DNA of 64,000 nt. Origin: Spirosoma sordidisoli. Its GTDB lineage: Bacteria; Bacteroidota; Bacteroidia; Cytophagales; Spirosomataceae. The stretch spans positions 558,001-622,000 of the forward strand of contig NZ_SBLB01000005.1 in assembly GCF_004138325.1 (NCBI RefSeq), given 5' to 3'. A model generated the notes under the pieces. The model saw only the letters and a program-made list of their open reading frames with translations. It searched no databases and was not told where the DNA came from. Shown here one piece after another: positions 36,177 through 44,769 of this stretch. A program made the position numbers and the translations under genes. Position 1 is the stretch's first letter, and each line of letters opens with the position of its first letter.

Positions 36177-36517
36177 ACTCCGGTAAAGAACAAGCCAGTG
36201 AGTGGGTAGAGAACTACAAATGCGCAGACGTGTTGAGTAGGATTGAACCCGAACCGGATGGGTACAAGGGAGCCGGTTTGATTGCCATCAGGGAAATCTA
36301 CCCGGTTTTGTAGTACTAAATGCCAATACGATTACAAAGATGTAAGAATAGTTAAAAAGGCGCCATGAAATAAGGATTCTGCCACGTACGACGACGAAAT
36401 TTCAGGAAGAAATCAATCGGTTTCACAACACTAAACGGCCAGTTGACCGCGATCGTCCGCTAGTTCGTGCAAAGACGCAGGAAGGAGGGTGCAGGCGTAT
36501 GCTTGGCGGGTGTCTCC
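36177..36517. other. Intergenic region between kinase and M56 genes
   Basis: No gene is evident in these 341 nt. It must hold the kinase promoter on the minus strand and the end of the M56 transcript. Visible symmetric elements are TTACAAAGATGTAA (36332-36345; TTACA/TGTAA arms) and AACCGG...CCGGTT (36252-36278). At about 36412-36420 the sequence CAATCGGTT matches nine bases of the LacI candidate operator without its symmetry, probably by chance. Confidence 0.35.
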
Positions 36518-38245
36518 CTAAAAGTCGCCGGTGTAGAACGGACTGAATACGTAGTAGCTACTGTCGCGTTTGGCCCGTTTGGGGGCGGTTTTGATATGCA
36601 GCTCGAACCGGCGCTCGGGCTGATCGGGGCGAAACCAGCTTGTATAGGGACGCTCCCGTGTGCCCAGCCTGGCTACCTCGCGCACGTGTATCGTGGCTAC
36701 ATCGGCAACGGTGGCCGGCAGGTTGTTGATGAAGACGTCGACGTCATTTTTGTACTCGTCGTATACCTTCAGGTGCTCGTCGGCCGTGCGTTCGACCAGG
36801 GCGTTTTTATTATGAAAAAAGGTCGCTTCGAGCAGGGAGTTCATGGTAAACATATACGATTCGCCCCGGGGGTGCTGCGAGATGGCTGCGGCCTGCAGCA
36901 GGGCGAAAAATTCGTTCCGCTGCGCCGTGAACCGAACCGGCTTCGTGGCGGTCTGAAGCAGGATCTGGTACGGTTTGGCCTGCCTGTCGGTATCGGGTTG
37001 CCCCTCAAGCTGGTGCATGACAAACAGCTCGCTGATCGATTCCGGCGCGATCTGGCTCAGCGAATCGAGCGGCATTTCTTTTCCGTTGATATACAGAGCG
37101 GATGCGTACAGAAAGTCGTTGGCAACGGAGAACTTATTTTTCAGAATCTGTACCACCACCGGATCGCTGGCAATGGTTTCGGTACCGGATCGGGTATCGA
37201 AGAGGGCCATGTGCTGGTACCAGCTGCCCCGGGCTTCCAGTTCAACAACCAGTGCCCGGGTCGAACTAGTGGCGGGTAGTCTTTTACCGGCGTGATTTGG
37301 AATAAACCCGGACGTATCCGCCTGGGCCTGATCGCGGTGGCGGCAGGCCAGTACGCCCGCACTGACCAGCAATCCCCAGAGTGCGTATCGGCCCCAGACG
37401 GCCGGTCCTGACCGGGGGCGGTTTATCATGCGGATGCGCTGCCGCAGGGCCGACTGGCCGAACGACGTAACCAGCGGGCTGCGGCTGGCCGACAGGCTTA
37501 CCGTAACCAGGTTGTACTGATAAACCCGCTCATCGACCCCCTCGGCTACTACGGTTTGGTCGGCCGTAAACTCGAGTGTCTGGTGCAGCAGGTGCCGGAA
37601 CAGATACGCAGCCGGGTTGAACCAGAAGAGTATACAAACCAGCTCGCCCGTGATCGTGTCCAGGCTGTGCCAGCCCCGAATGTGTACGCGCTCATGGCGC
37701 AGAATGTGCTCAAAAACATCGGGCGGGTAGAGCGCCGGGTTGATTACCACCCAGCCAAAGAATGAAAAAGGCGAGGTGACGGTCTCGTTGCGGGCCAGCG
37801 TGAAATCCGTGTAGGGCTCACAAACCGACTGGCCAATAATCCGGCGCAGGGCCCATAGCCGGCTACCCAACCGAACCAGTAACACCAGCACCCCCGCCAG
37901 GTACAGCCCGGCCAGATACCGCTGCCATGGCCAGCCCGGTTGGGTGGGTGGTTGCAGTGTAGACCGGAATGTCTGACCAGTAGGATAGGTGATGGTAATG
38001 TCGGCGGGTGGAGCCAGCAGGGTTGGCGCAATGGCCTGAGCCGTTCGCTGCATCATGTGGCGCACGGGCTGCGGTCGCCAGTCGGGCAGCTCCGCGAGCG
38101 GGAGCAGCAGCACCGTTGCGAGGCCCAGCCACAGAATGACCCGGTTGACCCCAAACAGGGTTTCGCGCCGGAGGAGTGCGTAAAAGGCCAGACTGACCAC
38201 AACCAGTAGTCCGTTGGACAGGAGGATATAGTGCAACGTTTCCAT
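36518..38245 (-). CDS. M56 family (BlaR1/MecR1-type) membrane metallopeptidase
   Basis: A 575-residue membrane protein with four N-terminal hydrophobic segments. The cytoplasmic zinc-peptidase site is HERVH (184-188) in FEHILRHERVHIRGWHSLD. A further ligand is probably Glu226 in LHQTLEFTADQ. In BlaR1 systems this protease inactivates the partner repressor on signal. The C-terminal 280 residues are not a penicillin-binding sensor; they show no SxxK motif and form an unrecognised periplasmic region. It is 68 nt downstream of the BlaI-type gene in the same transcript. The inducing signal is unknown. Such BlaI/M56 pairs are frequent in Bacteroidota and mostly not linked to beta-lactamase. Confidence 0.88.
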   Translation of the reverse strand: METLHYILLSNGLLVVVSLAFYALLRRETLFGVNRVILWLGLATVLLLPLAELPDWRPQPVRHMMQRTAQAIAPTLLAPPADITITYPTGQTFRSTLQPPTQPGWPWQRYLAGLYLAGVLVLLVRLGSRLWALRRIIGQSVCEPYTDFTLARNETVTSPFSFFGWVVINPALYPPDVFEHILRHERVHIRGWHSLDTITGELVCILFWFNPAAYLFRHLLHQTLEFTADQTVVAEGVDERVYQYNLVTVSLSASRSPLVTSFGQSALRQRIRMINRPRSGPAVWGRYALWGLLVSAGVLACRHRDQAQADTSGFIPNHAGKRLPATSSTRALVVELEARGSWYQHMALFDTRSGTETIASDPVVVQILKNKFSVANDFLYASALYINGKEMPLDSLSQIAPESISELFVMHQLEGQPDTDRQAKPYQILLQTATKPVRFTAQRNEFFALLQAAAISQHPRGESYMFTMNSLLEATFFHNKNALVERTADEHLKVYDEYKNDVDVFINNLPATVADVATIHVREVARLGTRERPYTSWFRPDQPERRFELHIKTAPKRAKRDSSYYVFSPFYTGDF

Positions 38246-38313
38246 CAGATTGGTGTGGGAGGAGTGGCTGGCAGCTACTCGTGTTAGGCTGGTCGGACCG
38301 GACGCGAACCCGG

Positions 38314-38679
38314 CTATTCGTCTTTTTTCTCGATCATGGCCAGGATCTCCCGGAGTTCGTCGGCCGAAATTTTTTCGTTCCGGGCAAAGTAGCTAACCAG
38401 GTTCTTGTACGAATTGTCGAAGTAGTCGCCCACGATTTTGGTCAGCACAAACCGGTTCTGATACTGTTCTTTAGAGATGACAGCGTAGTATTCGTGGGTG
38501 TTGCCGTAGGCGCGGTGGCCTACGTAGCCCTTTTCTTCCAGGTTACGGACAATCGTAGATACGGTATTGTAGTGCAGGGGCGGGTTGCTGAAGTTAGGCA
38601 CCATGTCTTTTACATAACAGGGCTCCATGCGCCACAGCACCTGCATAACTTCTTCTTCCTTAGCGGTTAACTTTTCCAT
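38314..38679 (-). CDS. BlaI/MecI/CopY family transcriptional repressor
   Basis: The 121-residue protein has the winged-helix fold of BlaI: MEKLTAKEEEVMQVLWRM, then the recognition region HYNTVSTIVRNLEEKGYV, and a C-terminal dimerisation helix pair ending ELREILAMIEKKDE. It precedes the M56 peptidase gene, its expected inactivating partner. Its own promoter holds an inverted repeat (AAACTA...TAGTTT) between the -7 and -33 positions, which suits repression of its own operon. The divergent gldH promoter is within 100 nt, so gldH could also be touched (inference). Confidence 0.93.
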   Translation of the reverse strand: MEKLTAKEEEVMQVLWRMEPCYVKDMVPNFSNPPLHYNTVSTIVRNLEEKGYVGHRAYGNTHEYYAVISKEQYQNRFVLTKIVGDYFDNSYKNLVSYFARNEKISADELREILAMIEKKDE

Positions 38680-38683
38680 AGTA

Positions 38684-38717
38684 CAAACCTAAAACTATTT
38701 ATGTAGTTTAAAAACAA
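38684..38717 (-). promoter_or_regulatory. blaI promoter with overlapping operator
   Basis: CAAACCTA (38684-38691) reads TAGGTTTG on the minus strand, an exact -7 box just before the repressor gene. CAA at 38715-38717 gives a TTG at a slightly long spacing (23 nt). Between them AAACTA (38692-38697) and TAGTTT (38704-38709) form a perfect inverted repeat, the likely repressor site. Confidence 0.55.
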
Positions 38718-38737
38718 TCCTGCTCTTTTGTCAGCGT

Positions 38738-38768
38738 TTGAAAAGCCAGATGGGGCATCGTAGCTTTG
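38738..38768 (+). promoter_or_regulatory. gldH promoter
   Basis: TTG (38738-38740), 20 nt, then TAGCTTTG (38761-38768) match the Bacteroidota consensus TTG/TAnnTTTG. The -7 box ends 20 nt before the gldH ATG. Confidence 0.65.
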
Positions 38769-38788
38769 TGATGGATTAACTAGCCGGT

Positions 38789-39265
38789 ATGAAAAAAGTA
38801 ATGGTCTTGTTTGTCATGGCGTTAGCGGCCTTCAGCTGCGACACCAATGCGGTGTACAGCGCTTATGAAGACATCGAAGACGGCAAATGGTATGTCAAAA
38901 ATGCCCCCTCGTTTACCTTTGAGATCGACGACGCCACCATACCCTACAACATTTATTACAACCTGCGCAACAGCCTTTCCTACGGGTACTACAATCTTTA
39001 CCTGACCCGGTATCTGCGCGATGCCAGCGGTCGGGAAATCGAGTCGCGGCTCGACGAGCTGATTCTGCTCGACCCCAAAACCGGCAAACCCAACGGCGAC
39101 GGACTCGGCGATCTGTTCGATCATAAGTTTCTGATGAAGCGCAACTACCGTTTCCCCAAATCCGGCCGCTACACCATGCAGATCCGGCAGTACATGCGGC
39201 AGGACCCGCTGCTGAACATCATGAGTGTAGGAATTACGGTCGAAAAGGCAACGCCTGCCAATTAA
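38789..39265 (+). CDS. gldH: Gliding motility lipoprotein GldH
   Basis: GldH is an outer-membrane-associated lipoprotein needed for Bacteroidota gliding and linked to the type IX secretion apparatus. The 158-residue protein starts MKKVMVLFVMALAAFSCDTN, with the lipobox cysteine at residue 17. The family segments DIEDGKWYVKNAPSFTFEI, NIYYNLRNSLSYGYYNLYL and the C-terminal MRQDPLLNIMSVGITVEK are recognisable. It has its own well-formed promoter and is followed after 6 nt by the PAP2 gene. Other gliding genes are not in the window. Confidence 0.88.
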   Translation: MKKVMVLFVMALAAFSCDTNAVYSAYEDIEDGKWYVKNAPSFTFEIDDATIPYNIYYNLRNSLSYGYYNLYLTRYLRDASGREIESRLDELILLDPKTGKPNGDGLGDLFDHKFLMKRNYRFPKSGRYTMQIRQYMRQDPLLNIMSVGITVEKATPAN

Positions 39266-39271
39266 GTTAGT

Positions 39272-39916
39272 ATGCCCGCTTTGCTTCTTCTTTTTCGTAA
39301 CAATCGCTGGTTCTTTGTTCCCTACGGATGTACGTTGCTGATCGTGGGCACGTTGCAGCTGCTCTATTCGCAGACGCAGCTGATGCAGTGGGTCAACGCC
39401 CGTAACAGCCCCGAAGCGGACCTGTTTTTCACCTACGCCACGTACCTGGGCGATGGCGCTTTTTTCGTGATTACATGCGTCATCATGCTGATCTACAACT
39501 GGCGGATTGGCCTGCTGGCAGTGGCCAGTTTTGCGGTATCGTCGCTGACGTCGCTGTTTCTGAAAACGGTCGTATTTTCCGGCTCGCCCCGCCCGCTTCG
39601 TTACTTCGAACACTCTATCAACGAATACCACCTCATCGAAGGGCTGGATATTTACAGCTACAACAGCTTCCCCTCGGGCCATACGATATCGGCTTTTGCG
39701 GTGTTCTCGTTATGGGCCTTCATTGACGGGCGTAAAAACCGGGGCTGGTTCTTTCTGCTGCTGGGTATCCTGACGGGGTATTCGCGGGTATACCTGTTTC
39801 AGCACTTTGTCGAAGACGTATTCGTGGGTTCCCTGATCGGTACGGCCTCGTCGGTGCTGGTCTACTGGGGGCTTTACGAGTGGCTCCAGACCGTTCGGCT
39901 GAAGCGAAAGCTGTAA
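39272..39916 (+). CDS. PAP2 family membrane phosphatase
   Basis: A 214-residue protein with about five or six membrane segments. The three phosphatase motifs are present: KTVVFSGSPRP (motif 1), YNSFPSGHTISAFA (motif 2, catalytic His) and SRVYLFQHFVEDVFVG (motif 3, with the R, H and D residues). Such enzymes dephosphorylate lipid pyrophosphates or phosphatidic acid at the membrane, for example undecaprenyl pyrophosphate. It follows gldH by 6 nt and is probably co-transcribed with it. It converges on the BatA gene with a gap of only 18 nt. The exact lipid substrate is unknown. Confidence 0.88.
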   Translation: MPALLLLFRNNRWFFVPYGCTLLIVGTLQLLYSQTQLMQWVNARNSPEADLFFTYATYLGDGAFFVITCVIMLIYNWRIGLLAVASFAVSSLTSLFLKTVVFSGSPRPLRYFEHSINEYHLIEGLDIYSYNSFPSGHTISAFAVFSLWAFIDGRKNRGWFFLLLGILTGYSRVYLFQHFVEDVFVGSLIGTASSVLVYWGLYEWLQTVRLKRKL

Positions 39917-39934
39917 CGCCCGGTCCGACCGGCG

Positions 39935-41014
39935 TCAGTCTTCGAGTACATTGCCGAAGATGGTGTTCTTCAGCAGCAGGCCGAACAGCAGGCAGGCAAT
40001 GGCCCAGCAGAGGTAAATCCGGTAATAATCCTGCACATCCTGATACACCCGGATGCGGACCGGGGCGCGTTCGAGCCGGTTAATTTCGGCAAAAATGGCC
40101 CGGAGCCGACGCGCATCCGAAGCCCGGTAAAAGCTACCGTTTCCCGTCGTGGCAATGGTTTTCAGAATGCCTTCATCAACCGTAACGGCTTCGTTGGGCG
40201 CGGCCACCGGCCGGCCAACGGCGATGGTGTAGATTTTTATGGAGAAGGCCCTGGCGAGCCGGGAGGCCGTAAGCGGGTCCAGGTTTCCCGCCGTATTGTC
40301 GCCATCGCTCAGCAGAATAATCACTTTGCTGCGTTCTTTGGCGGTTGCCAGGCTGTCGCGTCGGGTCGTGTCGGCGACCGGGGCTAGTGGGTCGCGCATC
40401 CGAACAATGCAGCGGGCCAGCGCATCGCCAATGGCCGTTCCCGACGTGCGGACCATCTGCGCGTTCAACTCGCTCAAATACTGCTTAATCAGCGCGTAGT
40501 CGGTCGTGAGCGGACAGAGAGAGTAGGCTTCGCCCGCAAAAACGACCAGCCCGATCCGATCATTCTTGCGGCCGTTCACAAACGACTGCGCTACCCGCCG
40601 GGCCGCAGCCAGCCGGGTGGGTGGGAGGTCGGTTTCGGTCATCGAGTCAGAGACGTCCATGGCGAACATGATATCAATTCCTTCCGAGTCTTCTTCCCGT
40701 TGTTCGCGCACGATCTGGGGGCGGGCCAGCGCAATCAGGATGAAACTGACACCGATAAAAACACTCAGCGGCAACAGGTACCGGAGCAGGCGCAGTACCG
40801 ACTGGCCCAGCCGTTGCGGCCGGTTTCCGCTGAGCGAAGCGTAGAGTGGGCCGAGCGAAATGTTCAGCCGCTGCTGGGCCTGCTGATGCAAATAATAGCG
40901 CAGCAGGAATAGCAGCACCAGCGCCGGTATGCCCCACAAGGCCAGCGGATACGCAAACCGGTATTGTTGCCATTGCAGCGGGCTAAGCCAGTCGAGCGAG
41001 TACCAGGGTTTCAT
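39935..41014 (-). CDS. VWA domain membrane protein, BatA-like
   Basis: The 359-residue protein has a membrane segment at 28-44 (LWGIPALVLLFLLRYYL), a second at about 78-98, a von Willebrand A domain with the MIDAS motif MFAMDVSDSMTETD, ILLSDGDNTAGNLDP, and a final membrane segment near the C-terminus (YRIYLCWAIACLLFGLLL). This is the BatA layout from Bat (aerotolerance) operons. It is the last of three minus-strand genes after DUF58 and a membrane protein. BatB, BatC and MoxR, which usually accompany it, are not adjacent. Bat proteins are thought to act as envelope chaperone-like complexes with MoxR ATPases; function here is inference. Confidence 0.87.
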   Translation of the reverse strand: MKPWYSLDWLSPLQWQQYRFAYPLALWGIPALVLLFLLRYYLHQQAQQRLNISLGPLYASLSGNRPQRLGQSVLRLLRYLLPLSVFIGVSFILIALARPQIVREQREEDSEGIDIMFAMDVSDSMTETDLPPTRLAAARRVAQSFVNGRKNDRIGLVVFAGEAYSLCPLTTDYALIKQYLSELNAQMVRTSGTAIGDALARCIVRMRDPLAPVADTTRRDSLATAKERSKVIILLSDGDNTAGNLDPLTASRLARAFSIKIYTIAVGRPVAAPNEAVTVDEGILKTIATTGNGSFYRASDARRLRAIFAEINRLERAPVRIRVYQDVQDYYRIYLCWAIACLLFGLLLKNTIFGNVLED

Positions 41015-41044
41015 GCGGGGTGTAGTCGGGAGTCAGGTCAGACA

Positions 41045-42007
41045 TCAGGTCAGCGGCTGGGTTACCAGGTTGTGGTACTGCAAGGTGATCCGGCGCCGGT
41101 AATACGCCTGGGTGGCTATGTCGCTCAATACCTGTAAGGCTGGCTGCGATTGCGACGAGAAAGCCCCCCCGTAAATCATCCGGTCGGCTTCGCGAAGGGC
41201 TTCCGTAACGCGCTCATTGGCAATCTGCTCGGCAATTTCCGAAGTGGTCATCGACTCATACGGCCGTTGCTCCAGCGTAGTCAGGTAGGTTTTCCAGAGC
41301 ACGATGGCCTGGTTAGCCGAGTCGGCTGCGGTTATCGGCATAATATTACGACTCAGGCGATTGTAGTCGCGCAGAAAGCGAAGGTGGCGTCGGTTGAGCC
41401 GGTAAAGGCGGTATTGCCGCTCGATGGGTTGCCGGAAGAGGGCGTAAAGCAGGAGGCCCGCCAACCCCGTCATGGCCAGCACAAGACCCAGAACGGGGTA
41501 GTTGAACTGTTGCCGCAGGGGCGCCAGCCGGGTGCTGCTGGCCAGCGTCAGGCTGGCCGGTCGGCTGGCTTTGAGCTTCGACTTCAGAAAAACGGTATCG
41601 GTCTGCGTGAAAAGGGTCGTGCAGTCGGTTGCATTGATCAGGCGCACGGGCACCTGCAGGAGCTGGGCCGAATCGATCCCAAACGAAACCAGCGTATAAA
41701 CGGCGCTGTCGCGGCTGACCGCGGTCGGTCCGCTGCCCGTGGTCTCGGTCGTAAAAATAGCGACGTCCTGGACCTGGAAAGGACTGAAATGCGCGGCCGT
41801 ATCCGGAAACAGCACATCGACGGTTGGCCGGTGATAAAACGTCAGCGCGTACCGGAACGGCCGACCGATCTCGATGCTGTCGGTCAGAAACACGCCGGTC
41901 AGCCGCGACCGGGCGGGCGGTTGGGCGCCGGTGTCGATCACCAGCAGCAGGAGCATGAAAACGATGGCCGCATACCTCCGCCGGAGCAGGCCCCAGAAAC
42001 CAGTCAT
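41045..42007 (-). CDS. Bat-operon membrane protein (BatD/DUF4381-like)
   Basis: I recognise this 320-residue protein mainly from its place. It has a signal-like N-terminus (AIVFMLLLLVIDTG), an extracytoplasmic beta-rich region of about 130 residues, one membrane segment (FNYPVLGLVLAMTGLAGLLLYALF), and a cytoplasmic tail of about 110 residues rich in Arg and Tyr (RQPIERQYRLYRLNRRHLRFL). This matches the middle gene of DUF58-BatA operons. Its start codon overlaps the DUF58 stop by 1 nt (TAATG), which shows translational coupling. It probably links the DUF58 and VWA partners at the inner membrane (inference). Confidence 0.7.
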   Translation of the reverse strand: MTGFWGLLRRRYAAIVFMLLLLVIDTGAQPPARSRLTGVFLTDSIEIGRPFRYALTFYHRPTVDVLFPDTAAHFSPFQVQDVAIFTTETTGSGPTAVSRDSAVYTLVSFGIDSAQLLQVPVRLINATDCTTLFTQTDTVFLKSKLKASRPASLTLASSTRLAPLRQQFNYPVLGLVLAMTGLAGLLLYALFRQPIERQYRLYRLNRRHLRFLRDYNRLSRNIMPITAADSANQAIVLWKTYLTTLEQRPYESMTTSEIAEQIANERVTEALREADRMIYGGAFSSQSQPALQVLSDIATQAYYRRRITLQYHNLVTQPLT

Positions 42008-42870
42008 TATTTTCTGCGAATGCGAAACAGGTCAACGAGTTTAGGAACAAAGTCTTCCTGCGAATCGAGGGCCAGGTAGTTGGCGTTATATTGTTTACAA
42101 AGGCGCTCCAGCCGAAGCTGATTTTGCCGGAACGTGTCGCGCAGGCTGCTCCGAAACGAAACCGACGAGGTGTTGACCCATACCGTTCGGCCGGTTTCGG
42201 TATCGTATACCGGAATGATGCCCAACCGGGGCAGGTTTACCTCGCGCTGGTCGTACAGGTGTATAACGACCAGATCGTGTTTCTTAGCCAGCGCCTTCAG
42301 GTTATGTTCATAGCTCTGATCGATAAAGTCAGACAGCAGAATGACCACACTCCGGCGCTTAAGACTGTTGAGCGTAAACAGCAGCGCATCGGCAATGCTC
42401 GTCCGGCCCGACTCGGGTTGCAGTTTGAACAGGCTCATAATGAGCTGATAGCCCGTTTTCAGCCCGTTGCCGGGTTTGATGTATTTTTCTTTCTGATCCG
42501 AAAAGCAGTACAGGCCTACGTGGCTGGCTTCGTGAATAGCCGACAGGGCCAGTACGCCACATACCTCCTTGGTCGTCGTGAGTTTGTCGCGGTGGTGCGG
42601 CCCGACCTGTTGTGAAGCACTGACATCGACAACAAAAAAAACGGTCTGGTCTTTCTCTTCCCGAAATACTTTGACGAAGGTGCCGTGGCCTTTGGAGGAT
42701 ACGTTCCAGTCGATGGCGCGCACATCGTCGCCGTATTGATACTGACGCAGATCGGCAAACTCCAGCCCGGTCCCTTTGAAGACCGACCGGAAGCTGCCCC
42801 GCATCTGCGAGTTAACGGCTTTCCGGATTCGAATGTCGAAATGACGAAGTCTGGCCAGGAATTCATCCAT
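42007..42870 (-). CDS. DUF58 domain protein (MoxR-associated)
   Basis: The 287-residue soluble protein carries the DUF58 signature GLEFADLRQYQYGDDVRAID, then W-x-V-S-x-K and a VWA-like fold with VFFVVDVSAS and VILLSDFIDQS. DUF58 proteins occur with MoxR AAA ATPases and VWA proteins in complexes for enzyme maturation or envelope stress. It begins the three-gene minus-strand operon; a -7 box lies 64 nt upstream. A MoxR gene is missing next to it, which is unusual. Divergent from the DUF4296 gene. Confidence 0.9.
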   Translation of the reverse strand: MDEFLARLRHFDIRIRKAVNSQMRGSFRSVFKGTGLEFADLRQYQYGDDVRAIDWNVSSKGHGTFVKVFREEKDQTVFFVVDVSASQQVGPHHRDKLTTTKEVCGVLALSAIHEASHVGLYCFSDQKEKYIKPGNGLKTGYQLIMSLFKLQPESGRTSIADALLFTLNSLKRRSVVILLSDFIDQSYEHNLKALAKKHDLVVIHLYDQREVNLPRLGIIPVYDTETGRTVWVNTSSVSFRSSLRDTFRQNQLRLERLCKQYNANYLALDSQEDFVPKLVDLFRIRRK

Positions 42871-42933
42871 AGGTGATAGGTGTTAGGGTATTTTAACAGC
42901 CATGCCCGAACTTTGTGCACCGCGACTGCCTTA

Positions 42934-42941
42934 CAAAAGTA
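42934..42941 (-). promoter_or_regulatory. Probable DUF58-operon -7 box
   Basis: CAAAAGTA reads TACTTTTG on the minus strand, a full match to TAnnTTTG, 64 nt before the DUF58 start. No TTG is seen at the ideal -33 distance. Confidence 0.4.
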
Positions 42942-42960
42942 GTCTGTAATCTTTCTTTCT

Positions 42961-43341
42961 ATGCGCCGTAATCGATTTGCTGTTGTTCGTCAGGGCGTGC
43001 TGCTGCTAACGGCCCTCTGGATGATGGCCTGCGGAGTGCCGGCCGATGAGCGGCCCGATAACCTGCTCGATGAAGATCGGATGGCCGATATTCTGGTCGA
43101 GATCCATATGGCCGAAGCTCGCGTAAGTCGTATGGCGTTCTCGTCGTCCGACTCGTCCAATATTGTTTACAAGCGGCTGGAGAAACAGATTCTGCGCCGG
43201 TTCAAGACCGACACCTCGGCCTACAACCAAAGCTACAAATACTACGCATCGCACCCGCGCGATATGGAAGCGATCTATAAAGAAGTGGTTAGCAAACTGC
43301 AGAAGCGAACAGAAACCGGTAAGACCTCTGCCCGTTCATGA
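42961..43341 (+). CDS. DUF4296 family lipoprotein
   Basis: The 126-residue protein has a lipoprotein signal (VLLLTALWMMACG, cysteine at about residue 24), then the DUF4296 core: LLDEDRMADILVEIHMAEAR, FSSSDSSNIVYKRLEKQIL and YNQSYKYYASHPRDMEAIY. The family is confined to Bacteroidota and its function is unknown. Its last four bases, ATGA, are shared with the start of hemG, so translation is coupled. The coupling to protoporphyrinogen oxidase may be only operon economy. Confidence 0.87.
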   Translation: MRRNRFAVVRQGVLLLTALWMMACGVPADERPDNLLDEDRMADILVEIHMAEARVSRMAFSSSDSSNIVYKRLEKQILRRFKTDTSAYNQSYKYYASHPRDMEAIYKEVVSKLQKRTETGKTSARS

Positions 43342-44696
43342 GAATCGGTATCATTGGCGCGGGTATTTCGGGGCTGACCCTGGCCTACGAGCTGCAAAAG
43401 CGGGGTGTTGACTATCACCTCTGGGAAGCCTCGGCCGAGCCGGGGGGCTATATCCGGTCCAGGCGCGAGCTGGTGGGCAACGCGTCGTACCTGCGCGAGC
43501 TGGGTCCTAACTCACTGCTGGGTGGAGATGAGCTGCTGGCGTGGATCGACGAACTCGGCCTGACCTCCGAGTTGCTCTTTGCCAACCCCGTCAGCAAAGC
43601 CCGCTTCGTTTACCGCAACGGGCACTACCGGGCGCTGCCGTCGGGCCCGCCGTCGCTGCTGGGCGGTACGTTCTTCAGCTGGCGTACCAAATGGGCCATT
43701 GTTCGGGAGCTTTTCAACAAAACCAGATCGATCGGTTCCGAAACGCTGGGTCACTTTTTCCGGCGCCGGTTTTCCGATGAGCTGGTCGACTATGCGCTGG
43801 CGCCGTTTGTGAGCGGTATCTATGCCGGAGATCCGGATCAGCTGCTGGTGTCGGAAACCTTTCCGATGCTGCTGGCTTACGAACGCGACTACGGATCGGT
43901 ACTGAAAGGGTTGATCAAAAACCAGTCGGCGGCCGGTCGGCGGCAGTCGTTCAGCTTCCGGGATGGTATGCAGACCCTGCCCGACGCCCTGGCCGCCCGC
44001 CTGACGAAGCTGTCGCTCAACGATCCGGTCAGCCAGCTTACCCGCACGAGCAACGGCTGGCGCGTAACCAGCGTACAGGGAATAACCGAGGTCGATCAGT
44101 TGGTGCTGGCGGTCGGTGCCGATGCGGCTGCGCGGTTGGTTGCGCCTTATTACGATGGGTTGGCACAAGCCTTGCAGGCGGTTCGGTATCCGCCCATGAC
44201 GGCGGTTCATTCTGCCTACAAACGCGTTGATGTTCAGCATCCTCTCAACGGATTTGGTGGGCTGAACCCCGCCGTGGAGAAGCGGTTTGCCGCCGGGCAT
44301 ATCTGGAGCAGTTCGGTGTTCGGTACCGGGCCGGAATCGGGGCGCTGCCCGGCCGATGAGGTGCTGTTTACGTCGTTTGTGGGTGGTATGACCGCTGCCG
44401 ACAACGCCCGCCAGCCCGACGAGGTTATTTTCAGGAATATACACCAGGAGCTGGCCCGGAGCTTTGGAATTAGGGCCAGCGAGCCCGTATTTCGGGCCAT
44501 CTACCGCTGGGATCGCGCTATTCCGCAATATGATGGGCAGATTGTAGCTGTGCAGCAGCAGGTAGCTGCGGTTAAAGCGGATAAGTTACTGGTCTGCGCC
44601 AACTGGTACGGTGGCCTTTCGCTGGCCGACTGTTTGAAGAAAGCACGTAACCTGGCCGAAGAAATTGGTGCTAAATCGCTGATTAACAATTTTTAA
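43338..44696 (+). CDS. hemG: Oxygen-dependent protoporphyrinogen oxidase
   Basis: FAD enzyme that oxidises protoporphyrinogen IX to protoporphyrin IX in haem synthesis. The 452-residue protein begins with the dinucleotide fold MRIGIIGAGISGLTLAYEL. The acidic end of that fold reads WEASAEPGGYIRS, followed by ELGPNSLLG, the FAPFVSG-like segment APFVSGIYAGDPDQLLV, and the C-terminal FAD-binding stretch YDGQIVAVQQQ...LLVCANWYGGLSLADCLKKA. It overlaps the DUF4296 gene by 4 nt. The symbol follows common use for the oxygen-dependent enzyme (also called hemY). Confidence 0.92.
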   Translation: MRIGIIGAGISGLTLAYELQKRGVDYHLWEASAEPGGYIRSRRELVGNASYLRELGPNSLLGGDELLAWIDELGLTSELLFANPVSKARFVYRNGHYRALPSGPPSLLGGTFFSWRTKWAIVRELFNKTRSIGSETLGHFFRRRFSDELVDYALAPFVSGIYAGDPDQLLVSETFPMLLAYERDYGSVLKGLIKNQSAAGRRQSFSFRDGMQTLPDALAARLTKLSLNDPVSQLTRTSNGWRVTSVQGITEVDQLVLAVGADAAARLVAPYYDGLAQALQAVRYPPMTAVHSAYKRVDVQHPLNGFGGLNPAVEKRFAAGHIWSSSVFGTGPESGRCPADEVLFTSFVGGMTAADNARQPDEVIFRNIHQELARSFGIRASEPVFRAIYRWDRAIPQYDGQIVAVQQQVAAVKADKLLVCANWYGGLSLADCLKKARNLAEEIGAKSLINNF

Positions 44697-44769
44697 TGGC
44701 TTAATTGTACAAAAAGGCATAGGTTTCGTGTTGTAATAATAGATCCCTCATACTAACCTGCTCGACATC

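Noticed and set aside
36412-36420. Fourth copy of the LacI-family candidate site
   Set aside because: Only nine core bases match, the palindrome arms are missing and neighbouring genes are unrelated to sugar use.
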